NCBI GenBank assembly: GCA_913055925.1
Contig: CAJXLH010000082.1
Coordinates: 1 to 9,661 of the forward strand
Origin: an uncultured Maritalea sp.
GTDB lineage: Bacteria > Pseudomonadota > Alphaproteobacteria > Rhizobiales > Devosiaceae
DNA length: 9,661 nt
Direction of reading: 5' to 3'
Shown here: positions 1 to 7,107 of the stretch, piece after piece
How the letters are laid out: each line of letters opens with the position of its first letter
Numbering within the stretch: the stretch's first letter is position 1
Position numbers and translations under genes: made by a program
Notes under the pieces: generated by a model
The model's input: only the letters and a program-made list of their open reading frames with translations
Told to the model about the DNA's origin: nothing
Database searches by the model: none

Positions 1-1636
1 GCTTTATATGTTCGATCGAGCGCATGCCTTCTTTCACGGCAAGGCGCAGATCTTTTGCGGTAACGTCGTTTTGGAAATCAACGAAAGCCTTATCGCGACC
101 GGGGTTCCGATCAGTCGGCAGTTCCTTCATTGTTATGCCGGTGCCAACGCAGTCATTTTCTATGGTTGCACGGTAACCGACAACTGTTTCGCCCAACGCT
201 TTCAGCGCGCGTTCGGCTTGAGTGGCACCATCCTCCAACGCGGCTTGCATCCCCCAACGACCGCGGGAAGCGCCTGCAATGAAACAGTCTTCATTGGTTT
301 GGTTGGGCAAAAATGTTGTTTTGTCCTCATCCCACTTCAAACTGCCCTTGGTGTGCGAAAACAAATGTACAGAAGGCGTCCAGCCGCCGCACATCAACAC
401 GCCATCGCAATCAATCCACTGGCCTTGTTCAACCTTGCCATTGTTGACGCGGTTGACAAAGATACCACTCACTTTAAGCCGGCCACGCGTTTTGGTAACC
501 GTATGCGAAATCTCGGTTGGGATACCGAGCTCTTTCGCGCGCGTCAAAAGACCTGCGTCTACAGTGTGGCGTACATCGATAATGGCTTGAACTTTCGCGC
601 CCGCATCGTGCAGCTCAAAGGCACTGTGCCAGGCACTATCATGACTGGTCACAACAAGAGGGCGATGGGCGACCAAGACGCCGAAATGATTGAGATATGT
701 TTGCGCTGCGCCCGCCAACATAATGCCAGGGCGGTCATTGCCATTGAAAACCAATGGCTTTTCGAGCGCGCCTTGCGCCAAAATCACTTGTTTGGCACGC
801 ACGCGCCACATTCGCTCACGTGGCAAATCAGAGGGCAGTTCGGCTAGGTGATCCGTTAGTTTTTGCACCATGCCAATCATGTTTTGATGGTAATAACCAA
901 TGGCGGTCGTGCGGGTCATGATCTCTACACCAGCAGCACGCAGTGTTGCAGTTTGCTCGGCCAACCAATCCCAACTCTTTTCGCCATCAATTTCTAAGTT
1001 TGGTTCGGAAAGCAGACTGCCGCCAATTTCCGCATGTTCATCGACCAAAACGACCTTTTTGCCACTTTTTGCCGCCGTTAGTGCAGCGGCAATGCCCGCA
1101 GCACCTGCACCGACAATCAATAGGTCACAATGCAAATAGCGAGATGCATAGTGGTCAGGATCTTCTTCGCGCGGCGCTTGCCCCAATCCCGCTGCAGCCC
1201 GAATGAACGGCTCATAAACCTTGTCCCAAAACGCGCGTGGCCACATAAAAGTCTTGTAGTAGAACCCGGCGGAAAACAGCATGTATGCCGCATCGTTGAT
1301 GGCGCCAACATCAAACTTTAAACTCGGATATTTGTTCTGCGACGTAACCGTCAGACCGTCCCAAACCTCCTGCATCGTGGCTCTGGTGTTCGGTTCAAAC
1401 CGACCTGCACCACGCGATGTGCCAACCAATGCGTTTGGTTCTTCCCTGCCCGCTGCAATAATACCGCGCGGCCTATGATATTTGAAAGAGCGCCCCACGA
1501 GGTGATGCCCATTCGCCAACAAAGCGGACGCAACTGTATCTCCTTTGCAGCCCTCAATTTGCTGACCATCAAACTGAAAGTGAACGGCACGCTGATGATC
1601 AATGCGTCCACGATTTGCAACACGATGTGAAGTCAC
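1..1636 (-). CDS. soxA: Sarcosine oxidase alpha subunit (N-terminal 545 residues, cut by left edge)
   Basis: Large subunit of heterotetrameric sarcosine oxidase, a cytoplasmic flavoenzyme that converts sarcosine, O2 and tetrahydrofolate to glycine, 5,10-methylene-THF and H2O2. The frame is open from 1636 to the left edge. Residues about 12-70 match the family's N-terminal ferredoxin-like fold, including VGRSFKYHRPRGI at 47-59 and EEPNAL at 65-70. A dinucleotide-binding GAGAAG lies at 176-181, with VDE at 198-200 closing the Rossmann strand. Further on come GGWTPSVHLFS and the stretch AFVDFQNDVTAKDLRLAV near the edge, both typical of SoxA. Family members are about 1000 residues, so the C-terminal aminomethyltransferase-like THF domain lies outside the window. 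The start is a GTG at 1634-1636 that overlaps the soxD stop as GTGA, which implies translational coupling; no ATG fits the conserved N-terminus. soxG would be expected further left. Confidence 0.96.
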   Translation of the reverse strand, partial: MTSHRVANRGRIDHQRAVHFQFDGQQIEGCKGDTVASALLANGHHLVGRSFKYHRPRGIIAAGREEPNALVGTSRGAGRFEPNTRATMQEVWDGLTVTSQNKYPSLKFDVGAINDAAYMLFSAGFYYKTFMWPRAFWDKVYEPFIRAAAGLGQAPREEDPDHYASRYLHCDLLIVGAGAAGIAAALTAAKSGKKVVLVDEHAEIGGSLLSEPNLEIDGEKSWDWLAEQTATLRAAGVEIMTRTTAIGYYHQNMIGMVQKLTDHLAELPSDLPRERMWRVRAKQVILAQGALEKPLVFNGNDRPGIMLAGAAQTYLNHFGVLVAHRPLVVTSHDSAWHSAFELHDAGAKVQAIIDVRHTVDAGLLTRAKELGIPTEISHTVTKTRGRLKVSGIFVNRVNNGKVEQGQWIDCDGVLMCGGWTPSVHLFSHTKGSLKWDEDKTTFLPNQTNEDCFIAGASRGRWGMQAALEDGATQAERALKALGETVVGYRATIENDCVGTGITMKELPTDRNPGRDKAFVDFQNDVTAKDLRLAVKEGMRSIEHIK

Positions 1637-1935
1637 TTCAGGTCTCCCTGCAATTCGCAGAGGTCCGGTTTCGGCGCGCTACTCGGATAAGTCGTCAAAA
1701 ACTCATCGCTCACCGTGTCGCGTGCAGCATTGAAGAATTTGCCGCATCCATGAATGTGCCGCCATCGCTCAAAATGAACGCCCTTTGAGTTAGAACGGAT
1801 GAAAAGGTGGTCGCGCCACGCTTCATCACTCAAGGCATTTGGGTCTTCGGGTCGCGCAATATGCGCTTCACCGGCATAAGCAAACTCAAGCTCCGGCAAA
1901 GACTGCTGACAATATGGACAGTGAATGAGCAGCAT
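1633..1935 (-). CDS. soxD: Sarcosine oxidase delta subunit
   Basis: Small structural subunit of heterotetrameric sarcosine oxidase. At 100 residues it has the usual family length. In the known structures this subunit binds one zinc ion through two N-terminal cysteines plus a His and a Cys. The same set is visible here: C6 and C9 in HCPYC, then H60 and C64 in WRHIHGC, with the His-Cys spacing of four kept (H62 is an alternative ligand). The conserved block EAWRDHLFIRSNSKGVHFERW spans about 38-58. It lies between soxB and soxA. A strong ribosome binding site, AGGGGG, overlaps the soxB TAG stop and sits about 5 nt before the ATG. Its own TGA is shared with the soxA GTG start. I see no anomalies. 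Confidence 0.96.
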   Translation of the reverse strand: MLLIHCPYCQQSLPELEFAYAGEAHIARPEDPNALSDEAWRDHLFIRSNSKGVHFERWRHIHGCGKFFNAARDTVSDEFLTTYPSSAPKPDLCELQGDLK

Positions 1936-1944
1936 ATTTTCCCC

Positions 1945-3198
1945 CTAGTGTGCGACGGCCGCAGCCGCTGCCTCATCGATCAATCGACCGGTGCGGAATC
2001 GATCAAGATTAAATGGCGCGTTCAACTTGTGTGGTTCATCATTTGCAATGGTGTGGGCGAACACATGGGCCGCACCCGGTGTCGCTTTAAATCCGCCTGT
2101 GCCCCAACCACAATTGACATAAAGACCGTCAACTGGCGTTTTGCCCAATATCGCTGAACGATCCGGCGTCACATCAACAATGCCGCCCCATTTTCTGAGC
2201 ATCCGCATGCGACTAAATGTTGGAAAAATCTCACAAATTGCGGCCACCGTGTGCTCAATAAGCGGCAGGCCGCCGCGCTGCGAATAGCTTGTATATTGGT
2301 CTGTACCTGACCCAATCACCAGCTCGCCTTTATCTGATTGCGAGATATAGGCGTGCACCGCATTGGACATCACAACACACGGGAAAATCGGTTTAACGGG
2401 CTCTGAGACGAGCGCTTGCAGCGGGAACGATTCCAAAGGCAGCTGCACGTCCGCTGTCTGCATGACAACTGAACTATGACCCGCTGCGGAAACCGCAACC
2501 TTTTTTGCTTTGATGAGCCCTTTGGCTGTTTCAACACCAGCAACCGATCCGTTCGGATGGCGTTTAATGGCGGTCACAGGGCAGTTTTGTATAATATCGA
2601 CCCCGCGCGCCGCCGCAGCACGCGCATATCCCCACGCCACCGCATCATGTCGCGCAGTACCTGCACGAGCTTGGAACGCACCGCCCATAACAGGGTATCG
2701 CGCGTCCGGATTAAGGCTTAGTGGCGGACAGATTTCCTTGCATTCTTCTGGTGTAACCCAGCGATTGTCGATACCATTGAGGCGGTTGGCATGCACGTGC
2801 CGCTGAAAGCTTTGAACATCATGAACCGAGTGTGCCAGCATCAGAACACCACGGTTTGAATACATGACATTGTAATTAAGCTCTTGGCTCAAATCCTGCC
2901 AAAGATCGACGGCATGATCGTAAAGTAGGGCGCTTTCGTCGTACAAATAGTTTGATCGGATGATGGTGGTGTTTCGACCAGTGTTGCCGCCGCCAAGCCA
3001 ACCTTTGTCGATGACAGCAACATTGGTGATGCCATGTTCTTTTGCCAAGTAATATGCTGCGCCCAAACCATGGCCACCTGCGCCAACAATCACCACATCA
3101 TATTCTTTTTTCGGCTCACTATCGGGCCATTGTTCGTCCCAATTTTTGTTGCCGCTCAAGGCATTTTTGAAAAGTGACCATGCTGAAAATTTTGACAT
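1945..3198 (-). CDS. soxB: Sarcosine oxidase beta subunit
   Basis: Catalytic flavin subunit of heterotetrameric sarcosine oxidase. It belongs to the DAO (FAD-dependent amine oxidase) family and oxidises the N-methyl group of sarcosine. The full 417 residues match the normal size. An FAD-binding GAGGHG lies at 39-44 within DVVIVGAGGHGLGAAYYLA, followed by IDKGWLGGGNTGRNTTIIRSNY at about 63-84. The family carries a covalently bound FMN on a histidine in a TARHDAVAWGYARA context; that histidine is H184 here. The C-terminal flavin motif CGWGTGGFKATPGAAH is present. The ATG at 3196-3198 is preceded by GGTGAG at a suitable distance. It is the first gene of soxBDA and diverges from the GlxA-type regulator across about 90 bp. 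Expression is probably activator-dependent, since the -10 region is poor. Confidence 0.97.
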   Translation of the reverse strand: MSKFSAWSLFKNALSGNKNWDEQWPDSEPKKEYDVVIVGAGGHGLGAAYYLAKEHGITNVAVIDKGWLGGGNTGRNTTIIRSNYLYDESALLYDHAVDLWQDLSQELNYNVMYSNRGVLMLAHSVHDVQSFQRHVHANRLNGIDNRWVTPEECKEICPPLSLNPDARYPVMGGAFQARAGTARHDAVAWGYARAAAARGVDIIQNCPVTAIKRHPNGSVAGVETAKGLIKAKKVAVSAAGHSSVVMQTADVQLPLESFPLQALVSEPVKPIFPCVVMSNAVHAYISQSDKGELVIGSGTDQYTSYSQRGGLPLIEHTVAAICEIFPTFSRMRMLRKWGGIVDVTPDRSAILGKTPVDGLYVNCGWGTGGFKATPGAAHVFAHTIANDEPHKLNAPFNLDRFRTGRLIDEAAAAAVAH

Positions 3199-3254
3199 TG
3201 ACCAATCTCACCCATCGTTCTGGGAACAAGATTAGCGTAGCAACCGATTTTGTT

Positions 3255-3285
3255 TTGTCATTGTGCGACAGATGTGCTGTATAAT
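3255..3285 (+). promoter_or_regulatory. Promoter of the GlxA-type regulator gene
   Basis: A perfect TATAAT -10 box lies at 3280-3285. TTGTCA at 3255-3260 (five of six matches to TTGACA) could be the -35, though the 19-bp spacer is longer than optimal. Transcription would start about 3291-3293, which is essentially the A of the ATG at 3292. The message may therefore be leaderless or nearly so, and no clear Shine-Dalgarno sequence is seen before that ATG. Confidence 0.5.
3256..3261 (-). promoter_or_regulatory. Candidate -35 box of the soxBDA promoter
   Basis: Read on the minus strand this is ATGACA, five of six matches to the sigma-70 consensus TTGACA. About 16 nt downstream TACGCT is only a poor -10 match. 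TAATCT, further on, is better but lies 21 nt away. A weak core promoter with a good -35 is typical of promoters that need an activator. One TGTCGCA half-site lies 2 bp upstream. With either -10 the leader would be short, roughly 20-30 nt before the soxB ATG. Confidence 0.35.
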
Positions 3286-3292
3286 TGCGACA
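3264..3292. promoter_or_regulatory. Paired TGCGACA direct repeats, candidate operator of the GlxA-type regulator
   Basis: The heptamer TGCGACA occurs at 3264-3270 and again at 3286-3292, both on the plus strand. They start 22 bp apart, about two helical turns. AraC-family dimers typically bind two direct-repeat half-sites at about 21-22 bp. The proximal copy is also one arm of a TGTC-N7-GACA dyad (3256-3259 and 3267-3270). Relative to soxB the pair lies directly upstream of the candidate -35. Relative to the regulator gene it flanks the -10 and reaches the start codon. The repeats are seen directly; their role is inferred. Confidence 0.5.
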
Positions 3293-4302
3293 TGAAACGC
3301 AATGATATAGCAGCAAAACGGGCCAAACTTCGCGTCGGTATAATCCTGGCGGAAAACTTCACGCTTTCGGCCTTTGCCAACTTTATTGACGTGTTTCGCC
3401 TTGCGTCAGACGAGGGCGACCGTTCGCGCCCGATTTTGTGCGAATGGGCCATTTTGGGTGATGACCGCAGAGCGCGAAAGTCCAGTTGTGGTGTAAAAAT
3501 TCAACCCGATATCACCTATCGAAATGCTGGCGAGTTCGACTATGTGGCGGTGGTCGGCGGGTTGTTGGGAGACCAAAGCAGCGTGAGCCCTGAAGATCAG
3601 GCATTTTTGCGACAATTGGCGGCAAAACAAACACCACTTGTTGGGCTATGCACGGGCGTTTTTGTTCTTCATGAAGCGGGATTGTTGGAAGGATATCGAT
3701 GTTGCGTAAGCTGGTTTCACCATCAAGATTTTGTCGCGCGATTTGAGGGCGCCGAGCCCATCTCAGATCAAATCTTTATCGTCGACCGCGATCGTCTAAC
3801 ATGTTCCGGCGGCTTGAGTTCCGCACACCTTGCAGCCTTTATCGTTGACCGTCACATCGGCATTTCTGCGGCTACAAAAAGCCTGAATATCATGATGATT
3901 GACGCGCAATTGCAAGGCGATCGCGTGCAGCCTGGCTTTGCCCTTCGCTACAACTCAAATGACGAAATTGTCCGTCGTGCCCTTGCTAAAATGCAGCAAA
4001 CCATCGACGCACCACTCACGCTTGGCGAGCTCGCGCAACAAATAAAAACAGGGCGCCGCACACTGGAGCGAAAGTTTAAAGCCGATCTTGGCGTGAGCCC
4101 ACACACAGCCTACCTAAACATCCGCCTCGACCACGCCGCCCAACTGCTCACCCGCACCCAACGAACAGCAACCGACATTGCGATAACCTGCGGTTTTTCA
4201 GACGTCGCGCACTTCTCAAAATGTTTCAAAAAAGCGTTCGGCATTAGCCCATCAAAGTTCGCGTCAAAATCGAATGAAGCAAATAGGTGGCATGAGCTTT
4301 GA
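3292..4302 (+). CDS. GlxA-family AraC-type transcriptional regulator, probable sox operon regulator
   Basis: A 336-residue two-domain regulator. Residues about 12-200 form a DJ-1/PfpI (class I glutamine amidotransferase-like) domain. It includes VGIILAENFTLSAFANFIDVF at the N-terminal strand, the YVAVVGGLL segment at 84-92, and a nucleophile-elbow-like GLCTGVFVL with Cys120. In regulators this fold is normally a ligand sensor, not an enzyme. Residues about 225-325 are an AraC DNA-binding domain: a first helix-turn-helix around LGELAQQIKTGRRTLERKF and a second around ATDIAITCGFSDVAHFSK, ending in the usual FGISPSKF. Known relatives include GbdR and SouR, which respond to glycine betaine, dimethylglycine or sarcosine in pseudomonads. 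With soxBDA diverging next door, a sarcosine-linked activator is the best guess. I chose the ATG at 3292 over an upstream in-frame TTG at 3250 because the TTG-added residues do not resemble the family and would lie inside the promoter. Confidence 0.9.
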   Translation: MKRNDIAAKRAKLRVGIILAENFTLSAFANFIDVFRLASDEGDRSRPILCEWAILGDDRRARKSSCGVKIQPDITYRNAGEFDYVAVVGGLLGDQSSVSPEDQAFLRQLAAKQTPLVGLCTGVFVLHEAGLLEGYRCCVSWFHHQDFVARFEGAEPISDQIFIVDRDRLTCSGGLSSAHLAAFIVDRHIGISAATKSLNIMMIDAQLQGDRVQPGFALRYNSNDEIVRRALAKMQQTIDAPLTLGELAQQIKTGRRTLERKFKADLGVSPHTAYLNIRLDHAAQLLTRTQRTATDIAITCGFSDVAHFSKCFKKAFGISPSKFASKSNEANRWHEL

Positions 4303-4933
4303 TCAATTGACAAAAAGGCGCAATGAAGCCTTAGAGTACAAACACAGTTGATTATGTTTTCCCCGAGAGTTTGATGCGTCAATTGTTCGTTGGTCGGCGC
4401 AAAGCTTATGATATCAAAAGGTTAGCCGGATCATTCTTGTTGATCGGGATTGCCTTTGTCAGAATTTATCCCCGCCAAATAGCCTAGTGTTATTCTAACT
4501 CCGCCTTTGAAATCGTCCACCGGCTGCTGACGGGCAGAGGGCTTGCGTTTCGCAAATCAAGGGCTTGGTATGTTGTAGTGGTCGCGCTGCAATCGGTTTT
4601 GCCGTGATTGTCCGGTCCGACGCCGAGGATACCCGTAAACCGTTTGGCAGATTCTGTTTTCTGTCGCTTTTGCGTTTGGTTGCACGTGTTTGTGCTGAAA
4701 CAGAACCAAACGAACGTGGGGAAGAGGATAAAAGGGTAAGCACCTCAGGGTGAAAACGGCCCAAAACCGCAAAGTACCAATGGCACGGGGCAGATTTGCC
4801 TCTTTATCATTTTCGCGCACCAGAGGTGAACTGCCTCGTGCCGCCGGAAACTGACTAACTGCAACGCGATTGGCACATTGGGGGCAACGCGCCAAAAGGC
4901 ATGTTCAAGTTTGATTAGACGGTGAGGGCACCG
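4303..4933. other. Intergenic region without a supportable gene
   Basis: About 630 bp separate two convergent transcription units. I find no tRNA, no recognisable structured RNA, no transposase remnant and no ORF with protein-like features. Minus-strand ORFs at 4495-4764 and 4557-4895 overlap each other in different frames, start poorly (the second from TTG) and resemble nothing I know. From 4560 to 4744 no stop triplet occurs in any minus-strand frame, so those ORFs may only reflect base composition. A small perfect hairpin, TTGCG-TTT-CGCAA, lies at 4543-4555. This could be a decayed gene, a dispersed repeat or an unknown RNA; I cannot decide among them. Confidence 0.6.
4920..4933 (-). terminator. 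GC-rich hairpin directly after the pilus operon, possible weak terminator
   Basis: CGGTG-AGGG-CACCG forms a perfect 5-bp stem with a 4-nt loop. It begins at the base after the TAG stop (4934-4936) of the last gene in the operon. On the minus strand it is followed by TCTAATCAAA, not a U-run, so it is not a textbook intrinsic terminator. It could aid Rho-dependent ending or protect the 3' end. Confidence 0.3.
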
Positions 4934-5452
4934 CTATTTGGCTTTGTAAGCGCTAGCCGCGTCAGCCAAGAGTTGCAAATTGTTCGCGACGACGATGCTG
5001 TCGGGTGCCAATTCTTGGGCCTTCTTGAAATTCACATAGGCCGATTTGAGATCCCCACGCAGCATTCGAGAGTAACCCACATTGTTGTAATATTGCGCGG
5101 TGCCGCCTGTCAGCTTTTTCAGGGCCGCATATACGCGGTCAGCGAGGTCAAACCGCCCCAGCATATCGTAAGATGCGCCAAGCCCCACAAAGCCCTCAGG
5201 ATCTTTGGGCGCCAATTCGACCGCGCGTTTATAGTAAGCGGCAGCATGGCCAAAACTATTGTTTTTGAAATGCGCTTTGCCCTCAGCCAGCGCAGCTTCA
5301 GCCGTATAGCTGCCAAGGTTTGAAACATCGGCAACTTCAAGTTTTTTGCCACCGAACATACCTGAACTGGTACCCGAAGTTGTACAACCCGCCAATAAAG
5401 CCGAAAGGAAAAGTGGAACGATCAAGCGAGAATAAGCCTTTGGATTTCTCAT
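4934..5452 (-). CDS. TPR-repeat lipoprotein, TadD-like
   Basis: 172 residues with a lipoprotein signal peptide: positive residues near the start (R2, K5, R9), a hydrophobic core, then the lipobox LLAGC with acylated Cys23. The mature protein begins with a Ser/Thr/Gly-rich linker. Three tetratricopeptide repeats follow at about 52-83 (AEAALAEGKAHFKNNSFGHA), 86-118 (EGFVGLGASYDMLGRFDLA) and 119-152 (AQYYNNVGYSRMLRGDLKSA). TPR lipoproteins of this kind (TadD; PilF is the type IV pilus analogue) are known to help outer-membrane secretin assembly in Tad systems. That fits its position two genes after cpaC. The ATG overlaps the upstream gene's stop as ATGA, with GAGGAAA about 8 nt before the start. 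It is the last gene of the operon. The assignment to TadD rests on architecture and context, not on a specific signature. Confidence 0.87.
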   Translation of the reverse strand: MRNPKAYSRLIVPLFLSALLAGCTTSGTSSGMFGGKKLEVADVSNLGSYTAEAALAEGKAHFKNNSFGHAAAYYKRAVELAPKDPEGFVGLGASYDMLGRFDLADRVYAALKKLTGGTAQYYNNVGYSRMLRGDLKSAYVNFKKAQELAPDSIVVANNLQLLADAASAYKAK

Positions 5453-5694
5453 GGTGTGATTTCCTCTTCCGTCGGCACCACAAAACCATCTTGACCCAAG
5501 CCGGAAACATTATTTGCTTGTTTCGAGGAGGGGTTGGTGGTGTGGATCGCTAAATTGGCTTTCACTGCATTGCCCATCTTGGGATAAACCTTGTCGCTGC
5601 GCTGCGCCCAGCTGCTGCATCCAGCAAGAACAAGGGGAAACATTAGGGCAATGGATGCGTTCAAGAACTTTGTTTTCGTCATAAACTTAGCCAT
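5449..5694 (-). CDS. Small Tad-locus lipoprotein with CpaD-like motif
   Basis: 81 residues. A lipoprotein signal peptide ends in the lipobox LVLAGC with Cys26, leaving a mature chain of only 56 residues. The mature part contains YPKMGNAVKANLAIHTTNP at 37-55 and then VSGLGQDG at 63-70. From memory, this G-xAV-xANLA-xx-T-NP pattern followed by a GLDG-like segment resembles small lipoproteins found in tad clusters and the conserved C-terminal region of CpaD/RcpB. It is far shorter than a classic CpaD (about 200 residues). A secretin-associated outer-membrane role is inferred from its position directly after cpaC. The start codon overlaps the cpaC stop by 8 nt and its stop overlaps the next start by 4 nt. 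A second ATG at Met5 (5680-5682) has GGATGG at a good distance and may be the true start; the lipobox is unaffected. Confidence 0.8.
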   Translation of the reverse strand: MAKFMTKTKFLNASIALMFPLVLAGCSSWAQRSDKVYPKMGNAVKANLAIHTTNPSSKQANNVSGLGQDGFVVPTEEEITP

Positions 5695-7060
5695 CCAATT
5701 TCATCATGTAGCCATAGGCACCCACAACGCCAGCACCGCGCCGAAAACCTTTGATCATTTTGGGGGTCACTTCCAATTGGCCAAGGGCGAAGAACTCGAA
5801 GTCATTCGCCGGCACGCTGTCTTCGATCGGTGAGGCCAAAACCTGCCCCGGCACGGCTGGCTGCACCAACCTAGGGGTAACGATCACCACAAGTTCGGTG
5901 TCGTGCTTCTTGTAGCCGGAGGATTTAAACAAGGAACCAAGTACCGGCACGTCGCCAATCCAAGGCAATTGCTCTTGAGAAAAGTTGGATTTGTTTTGGA
6001 TGAGGCCAGCCACTGAAAAGCTTTGCCCGTCGCGCAATTCAACCGTCGCGTCTAAGTTGCGTGTGTTGAAAATGGGATCACCATTTGCGGTGAAGGCGCC
6101 AATACTGCTGACTTCCGGTGCAAGCTTGATCTGGATACGACCCTCATCAAGTACCACGGGTGTGAAAACCAATCGAACGCCAAAGTCGCGATATTCAAGC
6201 GTCGTGTTGCCATCCTCAGACCGGATGCGGATGGGCACTTGGCCGCCAGCAAGAAAACTCGCATTCACACCGGATAGGGTGGTGAGGTTTGGCTCAGCCA
6301 GGGTGCGCACGAGCTGTTTCGATTCAAGAGCGTTGATCGTGGCGTTCAGGCTGACGCCTGAAATGCCCGACAAAATGCTGGTCACGAAAGACGAGAAAGA
6401 CTTGGCGTCGTTCGTAGGGCTGGAAATACCTGTGCTACCAATTGTGGTGGTCACGCCACCAACGCTACCGCCCCATTGGATGCCGAGTTGCTTACCCGCG
6501 TCTCGCTGCGCTTCAAGTATGCGCACTTCCAAATTGACTTGGCGACCGCCGCTTATAGTGAGTGTATTGACAATCGACGGGCTGCCATATTGCTCAACAA
6601 TTGCCAAAACCTTCTGCATCGCAACTTCATCGGCAACGCTGCCAGAAAGATGTATACGACCATTGACGCTGCTCACCTTCACCTTTGAATTGGGTACAGC
6701 AGCGCGAATAGAGTGAGCCATGTCCCGCACGTCCGCACTCACTTCCACTGCCAAAAGGCCCACTGGTGCTCCTTCGGCGGTAAACAAATTTACGGTTGTT
6801 GTGCCGAAGGAGCGAGCAACGAGATATAGGGAGCGGTCAGTGATTGGCTGCGCCTCTGCGATTTTCGGATCAGCGCTAACAATCTTGCCCACTTGTTCGG
6901 ACACCACCACTGTCACCGCTTGGGATACAGGCAAATTGACGCGCAACACGGAGGTGCTTGATAAGTCATAATTGATAGACTGCGCGCTGGACGGAAAGGC
7001 CATCACTAACGACATGCATATAACCAAGCCAATTCGAGCAATGAGGGTGAGAGAATTCAT
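5687..7060 (-). CDS. cpaC: Tad/Flp pilus secretin CpaC (RcpA)
   Basis: 457-residue outer-membrane secretin that forms the gated channel through which the Flp pilus leaves the cell. A Sec signal peptide spans 1-26, with likely cleavage after SSA before Q27. Residues about 33-108 match the pilus-formation N-terminal domain, including VGKIVSADPKIAEAQPI and FGTTTVNLF. A BON-like domain follows at about 110-170 (VNGRIHLSGSVADE). The secretin core covers about 175-400, with LAEPNLTTLSGVNASFLAGG at 254-273, the conserved GxxLxFTP-like GVRLVFTPVV and the C-terminal signature QEQLPWIGDVPVLGSLFKS. Residues 401-457 form a tail with NDFEFFALG. The ATG at 7058-7060 has GGAG 8 nt upstream. It follows cpaB after 47 nt and overlaps the next gene by 8 nt, so these genes are probably co-transcribed. 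Confidence 0.95.
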   Translation of the reverse strand: MNSLTLIARIGLVICMSLVMAFPSSAQSINYDLSSTSVLRVNLPVSQAVTVVVSEQVGKIVSADPKIAEAQPITDRSLYLVARSFGTTTVNLFTAEGAPVGLLAVEVSADVRDMAHSIRAAVPNSKVKVSSVNGRIHLSGSVADEVAMQKVLAIVEQYGSPSIVNTLTISGGRQVNLEVRILEAQRDAGKQLGIQWGGSVGGVTTTIGSTGISSPTNDAKSFSSFVTSILSGISGVSLNATINALESKQLVRTLAEPNLTTLSGVNASFLAGGQVPIRIRSEDGNTTLEYRDFGVRLVFTPVVLDEGRIQIKLAPEVSSIGAFTANGDPIFNTRNLDATVELRDGQSFSVAGLIQNKSNFSQEQLPWIGDVPVLGSLFKSSGYKKHDTELVVIVTPRLVQPAVPGQVLASPIEDSVPANDFEFFALGQLEVTPKMIKGFRRGAGVVGAYGYMMKLDG

Positions 7061-7107
7061 TTATTGGCTCCGGTTCAGTTCGTTACTCGAATTCTGGGTC
7101 GTAAAAA

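Noticed and set aside
8..847. A 279-codon plus-strand ORF at the left end.
   Set aside because: It lies entirely antisense to soxA, whose minus-strand translation matches its family throughout; the plus-strand product has no recognisable motif.
1351..1623. A 90-codon minus-strand ORF starting just after soxD.
   Set aside because: It is out of frame with soxA, whose own frame from the GTG at 1636 gives the conserved SoxA N-terminus across the same bases.
3250..3291. A TTG-started N-terminal extension of the GlxA-type regulator.
   Set aside because: The 14 added residues would be encoded across the promoter and repeats and do not resemble the family N-terminus; the ATG at 3292 fits better.
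4315..4332. AAGGC/GCCTT hairpin shortly after the regulator gene.
   Set aside because: The 5-bp stem with an 8-nt loop has no following T-run, so it is too weak to call a terminator.
4557..4895. A 112-codon minus-strand ORF 38 nt after the TPR lipoprotein gene.
   Set aside because: TTG start, no convincing ribosome binding site, no domain or signal features, and other frames are equally open in the same segment.
5985..6716. A 243-codon plus-strand ORF.
   Set aside because: It is antisense to the cpaC secretin core, and its Arg/Ser/Pro-rich product is typical of a shadow frame.
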